Part shown: positions 9,943-13,313 of the stretch, in pieces
Layout of the letters: each line of letters opens with the position of its first letter
Position numbering within the stretch: position 1 is the first letter of the stretch
Assembly: GCA_027449725.1 (NCBI GenBank)
Contig: DAIDLB010000037.1
Span: forward strand, 1-13,313
From: Chlamydiota bacterium
GTDB lineage: Bacteria > Chlamydiota > Chlamydiia > Chlamydiales > SM23-39
Direction: 5' to 3'
DNA: 13,313 nucleotides
The notes under the pieces: model-generated
Seen by the model: the letters and a program-made list of their open reading frames with translations, nothing else
What the model was told of the DNA's origin: nothing
The model's database searches: none
Position numbers and translations under genes: made by a program

Positions 9943-10078
9943 TTTGGACTCAGCGAGGCAAAGTAAAATCGATCTGAATGAGCGAGACCATTGCACTCCG
10001 TGCAAGGCGAGCGAAGAAGATCGATTTTGGGAAGCCGCAGCGAGTCCAAATTCACAAAACCTGACGGAGCGCGGTATA
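9915..10078 (+). repeat. Palindromic repeat, copy C
   Basis: A 164-bp copy in the same orientation as copy B. The central hairpin TTGCACTCCGTGCAA is at 9991-10005. Its inner arms read AAAATCGATCT (9965-9975) and AGATCGATTTT (10018-10028): both differ from copy B yet still pair with each other. It abuts the 5' end of the oxygenase reading frame. Bases 10079-10148 between it and the next element hold nothing recognisable. Confidence 0.85.
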
Positions 10079-10080
10079 CA
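10051..10080 (+). promoter_or_regulatory. Outward promoter-like end of repeat C, facing the DUF687 gene
   Basis: TTCACA (10051-10056), 18-bp spacer, TATACA (10075-10080). It points toward the gene at 10428, but the large fold-back element lies between, so its effect on that gene is doubtful. Confidence 0.3.
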
Positions 10081-10148
10081 TAGCCTCACCTTGTTTTGAA
10101 AAGCGGCGCATCGTACAAAAAATTTTCTTTTTAATACAGAGAGGAACT

Positions 10149-10309
10149 TATCCGAATAATGAGGCTTCGTCGATTTTCGGGATTATTTGGGCCGCTTTTC
10201 GATACTTTTTGCAGGGGTTGTATACCATTGTCGATACAACCCCCGCAAAAAAGAATCGAAAATCGGCTCCAAAGAACCCGAAAATCGACAGAAGCTCATT
10301 ATTCGGATA
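10149..10309. repeat. 161-bp fold-back element, unrelated to the other repeats
   Basis: Two arms of about 75 bp match each other at roughly nine positions in ten and are separated by a 10-bp loop (10224-10233). The outer ends read TATCCGAATAATGAG and its complement; the inner ends GTTGTAT and ATACAAC. The whole would form one long hairpin. It shares no arm sequence with copies A to C and occurs once here. No coding capacity beyond shadow frames. Confidence 0.85.
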
Positions 10310-10377
10310 GGTTCAGAGGAAAGCGACCTTCGACTCTCTTTGTTAAAAAAAACAGAGCACATACTCATTATTTTTCA

Positions 10378-10406
10378 TTTTGTTTACATCCAACTTCTTT
10401 TATACT
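10378..10406 (+). promoter_or_regulatory. Possible promoter of the DUF687 unit
   Basis: TATACT (10401-10406) matches five of six -10 bases; the hexamer 17 bp upstream (10378-10383, TTTTGT) is weak. A transcript starting near 10413 would have a leader of about 15 bases with the AAAGGA ribosome site. Confidence 0.4.
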
Positions 10407-10427
10407 ATTCCATTCTAAAGGATCATC

Positions 10428-11201
10428 GTGACAAATAGAATTGAGTTGACAAATGGATTTTTCAGCGTCTCGTCTTTGGAAAGATCCAATCCGTCTGTCT
10501 CCGATTATATAAGTCCGGGCATCCAACGCTCGGATATGGGCATTGGATTTATCAATGGAATTGACAACTCGATGGAATTCGCGATGTCGCACACAGACTA
10601 TATCCACACGCTCGCGCAAGGCTACTCTGTTGAATTGTTTTACAGCCAAACCAATGGGATGCTCGCGGACCTTCAGGAAGCGGCCTTTGGAAACGTTTCA
10701 TCTTCAAAAGAACTCGATCAGCTCAAGGACGCTTGGCGCCTCTTCGATGAAGCGAATAGAGGCAACCCGGGAGCCAAATACTTGCAAATTTGTCATAGCC
10801 AGGGCGGGGCATATGTCAAGAAGGCTCTCGAAGAATCCTCCCAGGAAATCCGCGACCGGGTGATCGTCGTAAATATTGCCGTAGCTGTCATCATTCCCAA
10901 TGCGCTCTGTTATCAATCCTATAACTACGCTTCAGAAAACGACTATATCAACCTGGTTGAGATAGCCAGAAACTACGACCCCGACTTAACAATGGGATTG
11001 AAACAGTGGGCAAAAATGATGAAGCATCGAAATGAAATCATTTGGATAAAAGGTTCCTTCGGCCCTTGGTGGGTTCCGGACTTACTCTATCATCTCTATT
11101 CCATGCATCACGAATTTCAAGATCCTATTTTTAAAGACATCATTGCCGATCATATTGCAGAATATTTGAACAACAACGGCAATTATGCTCCAAAGTGGTA
11201 G
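10428..11201 (+). CDS. DUF687-family protein, lipase-like
   Basis: 257 residues starting at GTG 10428, with AAAGGA (10417-10422) five bases upstream. The stretch GIQRSDMGIGFINGIDNS (31-48) and the segment ICHSQGGAYVKKAL (121-134) are, by memory, hallmarks of DUF687 (PF05095), a family of chlamydial proteins of unknown function. HSQGG has the form of an alpha/beta-hydrolase nucleophile elbow with Ser124 as candidate nucleophile; Asp172 and His227 or His228 (SMHHEFQDPIF) are plausible partners but this is inference. A hydrophobic stretch about 144-160 (VIVVNIAVAVIIPNAL) would be the core strand after the elbow rather than a membrane span. No signal peptide is visible, so secretion would need a type III system. 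The stop is 3 bp from the next gene's ATG, so the two are probably co-expressed. Confidence 0.8.
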   Translation: MTNRIELTNGFFSVSSLERSNPSVSDYISPGIQRSDMGIGFINGIDNSMEFAMSHTDYIHTLAQGYSVELFYSQTNGMLADLQEAAFGNVSSSKELDQLKDAWRLFDEANRGNPGAKYLQICHSQGGAYVKKALEESSQEIRDRVIVVNIAVAVIIPNALCYQSYNYASENDYINLVEIARNYDPDLTMGLKQWAKMMKHRNEIIWIKGSFGPWWVPDLLYHLYSMHHEFQDPIFKDIIADHIAEYLNNNGNYAPKW

Positions 11202-11204
11202 CAG

Positions 11205-12881
11205 ATGATCTCGAGAAATGAATTAAAGCTAATCACGCATGAGATAAATTCATTTGTTGATGCCCCGACTCCTCCCTATCTTAAAAAAATCTCCGAACAG
11301 ATTGATTTGGTATTGCCGCGCTTTGAAAAGGAGGAGCGGAGCCTCCGGGGAAAGGCCGAGGTTCTCGGAAATCTTTCAAAATTGCTGCAAGCCGTAGCCG
11401 GCAGAATCAGCGCTTTGCTCCCCTGGCACGTCCGAATCGCCAATTATTTTCACTTTTGGGAAACGGAGGAGCAAATACTGCTCCGGTCGATGATCTCTCG
11501 TTTAGGGCTGTCCCTCAAACGCTCGGCGAGATCGTATTTTGGCGAATGCAAGTTTTCTCTCAACAATGGCTATGTGTCCAGAATATTGAAAGACGATCAG
11601 TGCTCTGCAATGCATAGAATCAGAGAATGCGCGTTCCGCGTCCTTCGCGGCTCCAACAAAAATCTTGCCAACCTTGATTCGAAAATCAATGGCGCGCCGT
11701 TTTCGAACGTCTTGCACCGGTACGTCAAAAGCATCGAAGACTTTTTAACCCGCTTCAAAGCGGATATGACCGAGCAGCAAATCGACATCCTGGAAAACGC
11801 CCTTGGACTGATGCAGGTTGCTGCAAAGATCGCTTTTGAGCAAACTCTTCAAATGGACCTTTTAGGTATCGGCATAAATTCTTTTCCTAAAGAGAGGGAA
11901 GCTGATCTCTCTTACGAGACCGAAGAACATATCGACGCGCTGGAAGTCGGTTCGCGGCTGCTCCTGCCGGGGGGATACCGGTCCGAAAAAAGCGGCCATG
12001 CCGTTCTCTACGAGATCCTCCGCATCGATGAAAACAACTATCGGTTTACCGTATGCAATACAGGCGCCGGCGCTGAACTCGAACAGGGGTTCTTTGGCCT
12101 GTTAGGCATTCTTTTTACCGGAAAGGTTGGAAAAGTCTCCTATCTGGTTCCCAAAGAGGCTATCCTGGACCAGGATTTTTGGATCGATCTCCTCTCTTTT
12201 GAAACAATCGCTTCTTCCGATCATTCGATGCAAAAGGTTTTCGAACTGTTTAGGGATCATTTTACAAACAAGCACGGCGCGGAGCCGGAGATTGGAGAAA
12301 AACATGAGCTGCAAGGCTGGAGAAACTGCACATTCGAGTGCATTGCGACGTACATGGAATCGCTTTTACCTGAAGACCTCTCTTGCTGCCTGCAGCAATA
12401 TATGATTCATGAGGCAAATCAGGAACTCTCGACCCTTCTTCCCCAAGCAAAGAAAGAAAAGCTGTTCAATTCCTTTACCCTTGCCCTTCTGGAAAAAGAA
12501 TCATCGAAAGCGCTTAAACGCACCGCAGACAAAATCAGACAATTCTGGCAGTCCAACCAGCCCTTTTGGATTGCCAACCGACTCTACGCTGAAGGCGTGA
12601 GCGACTGTTCTCAATTTTCAAACCTGCTTGAAAAAAAAATCCTTCGAATCAAAGAAATCGACGAGCAGGTTGGCAGCGGATGGATCTCCTGGGCGCTGGC
12701 CGACTCCGCCCTTTGGCAAGAAAGAGAGGCTCTTAGCCGCGAACTGGCCCTCTACGAAGAGGAGCTGCAAAAAAGCCATCCCGGCACGCCTCTCGGCAAT
12801 GGCATGTCCGAGCTATTTTCCCAGTTTCAATGTTGGATGAAACGCTACGCTCTTTCGGCAAAATTTTTGCCTGCATCGTGA
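11205..12881 (+). CDS. Large protein of unknown function, partner of the DUF687 gene
   Basis: 558 residues beginning 3 bp after the DUF687 stop, so probably translated from the same message. Family not identified. Residues 1-240 are helical with no membrane span. A middle block about 246-315 reads GSRLLLPGGYRSEKSGHAVL (249-268) followed by FTVCNTGAG (281-289), which looks like a beta-rich domain. After it comes HELQGWRNCTFECIATYMES (367-386). The pairing of a GHAVLYE histidine (265) with a Gln-rich-loop cysteine in NCTFE (375) suggests a cysteine-peptidase-like fold, a guess based only on motif shape. The C-terminal 150 residues are helical and charged (IKEIDEQVG; SRELALYEEELQ). No signal peptide. 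It ends 6 bp from the stop of the convergent gene. Confidence 0.75.
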   Translation: MISRNELKLITHEINSFVDAPTPPYLKKISEQIDLVLPRFEKEERSLRGKAEVLGNLSKLLQAVAGRISALLPWHVRIANYFHFWETEEQILLRSMISRLGLSLKRSARSYFGECKFSLNNGYVSRILKDDQCSAMHRIRECAFRVLRGSNKNLANLDSKINGAPFSNVLHRYVKSIEDFLTRFKADMTEQQIDILENALGLMQVAAKIAFEQTLQMDLLGIGINSFPKEREADLSYETEEHIDALEVGSRLLLPGGYRSEKSGHAVLYEILRIDENNYRFTVCNTGAGAELEQGFFGLLGILFTGKVGKVSYLVPKEAILDQDFWIDLLSFETIASSDHSMQKVFELFRDHFTNKHGAEPEIGEKHELQGWRNCTFECIATYMESLLPEDLSCCLQQYMIHEANQELSTLLPQAKKEKLFNSFTLALLEKESSKALKRTADKIRQFWQSNQPFWIANRLYAEGVSDCSQFSNLLEKKILRIKEIDEQVGSGWISWALADSALWQEREALSRELALYEEELQKSHPGTPLGNGMSELFSQFQCWMKRYALSAKFLPAS

Positions 12882-12887
12882 ATGGCA

Positions 12888-13211
12888 TTATTGCGTAACC
12901 TCTATTGCCCCCGCCGGAATTTGGGCCTCTAATCCTTGGATCAACGCCATATGATCAAAAAGCTGGTTTTCGAGAGCTTCTGCTTTTCTGCTCAAATCCT
13001 GGGCTTCTGATTTCGAGAGCGAGGGTCGATTCGCGGGGGTTAAAAACTCAATTTCGATCAATAAATCCCCAAAATCCCTTCTGATCTGATCATAGGCTTG
13101 ATTGATTCTTGTTAGAAACTCCATTTCGTGTTCAGAATTTGCTTGTAAAGTGTTGATGCGCTCAAGAATCGCATTCATCCGTTGGTTCGTTGTATGAACT
13201 TGATCGGACAA
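12888..13211 (-). CDS. Coiled-coil protein, probably 5'-truncated
   Basis: 107 residues if started at TTG 13211, 96 if at ATG 13178; neither has a good ribosome site. Not recognised. It is almost entirely helical with heptad spacing (MNAILERINTLQ; FGDLLIEIEFL; AEALENQLFDHMALIQGL), no membrane span and no cysteine. The heptad pattern carries on upstream of the TTG (RDRRIDRLS) until a TAA at about 13244-13246, where sequence character changes to G-rich, so the original start may have been lost. Coiled-coil proteins of this size occur among chlamydial secreted and scaffold proteins, but nothing here points to a specific role. Confidence 0.6.
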   Translation of the reverse strand: MSDQVHTTNQRMNAILERINTLQANSEHEMEFLTRINQAYDQIRRDFGDLLIEIEFLTPANRPSLSKSEAQDLSRKAEALENQLFDHMALIQGLEAQIPAGAIEVTQ

Positions 13212-13245
13212 GCGGTCAATTCGTCTATCTCGACTTTGCTGCTTT

Positions 13246-13313
13246 TAGCGTACGCGTTCACGGGGGTAGGGGGGGCTAAACCGGAGACGGCGGAGGCCTT
13301 GCTCTAAGGCGGG
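13246..13313. other. G-rich right edge, possible boundary of another element
   Basis: On the plus strand it contains a G5 run, a G7 run (13269-13275) and a short GCCTT/AAGGC stem near 13297-13309. Composition differs sharply from the adjoining coiled-coil gene. A 37-codon frame (13194-13307, +) crosses it but overlaps that gene and has no ribosome site. Too little is visible to name it. Confidence 0.3.

Noticed and set aside
10183..10438. Small open frames on both strands over the fold-back element
   Set aside because: They come from the inverted repeat itself and have no ribosome sites.
13194..13307. 37-codon plus-strand frame at the right edge
   Set aside because: Overlaps the coiled-coil gene, has no ribosome site and crosses the composition break.

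Overview
The window looks like a chromosome segment of an environmental (amoeba-associated type) member of the Chlamydiae. The reasons are a DUF687-family protein (as far as I know confined to Chlamydiae), a membrane-anchored RsbU-type PP2C phosphatase close to enolase (recalled as neighbours, CT588/CT587, in Chlamydia trachomatis), and a tiny lysine/alanine-rich histone-like gene. The species cannot be fixed from sequence alone. No tRNA, rRNA, CRISPR array or transposase gene is visible.

Layout. 1-441 (-): AT-rich partial gene running off the left edge. 442-1276: mostly non-coding DNA with two copies (A 717-879, B 1113-1276, opposite orientation) of a ~164-bp palindromic repeat bracketing an unlisted 59-residue histone H1-like gene (905-1084, -). 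1284-3146 (-): rsbU. Head to head with it, 12 bp apart, is a tight + strand operon: SpoU/TrmH RNA methyltransferase (3159-3908), rsgA (3905-5014) and eno (5011-6294), each junction being an ATGA overlap. 6269-6793 (-): small membrane protein of unknown function, overlapping the end of eno. 6953-7336 (+): small hypothetical. 7318-8718 (-): Ntn hydrolase of the choloylglycine hydrolase/acid ceramidase type with a double hydrophobic segment near its N-terminus. 8779-9820 (-): 2-oxoglutarate/Fe(II) oxygenase of the isopenicillin N synthase family, broken by one extra G in a G7 tract and with repeat copy C (9915-10078) against its 5' end. 10149-10309: a second, unrelated 161-bp fold-back element. 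10428-12881 (+): two-gene unit of a DUF687 lipase-like protein and a 558-residue protein of unknown function. 12888-13211 (-): coiled-coil protein, probably 5'-truncated beside a G-rich right edge.

How it fits together. The 3159-6294 core is housekeeping: ribosome maturation (RNA 2'-O-methylation, RsgA) and glycolysis (enolase), beside a signalling phosphatase. The rest is accessory: possible host-interaction proteins, broken or truncated genes and structured repeats. The most interesting signal is the 164-bp repeat. Its three copies conserve a central 15-bp hairpin, keep arm pairing through compensatory changes, and carry at all six ends an outward TTCA(C/T)A-18 bp-TATA pair that resembles a main-sigma promoter. 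Three of these point toward genes on the minus strand: the histone-like gene, the left-edge gene and the damaged oxygenase.
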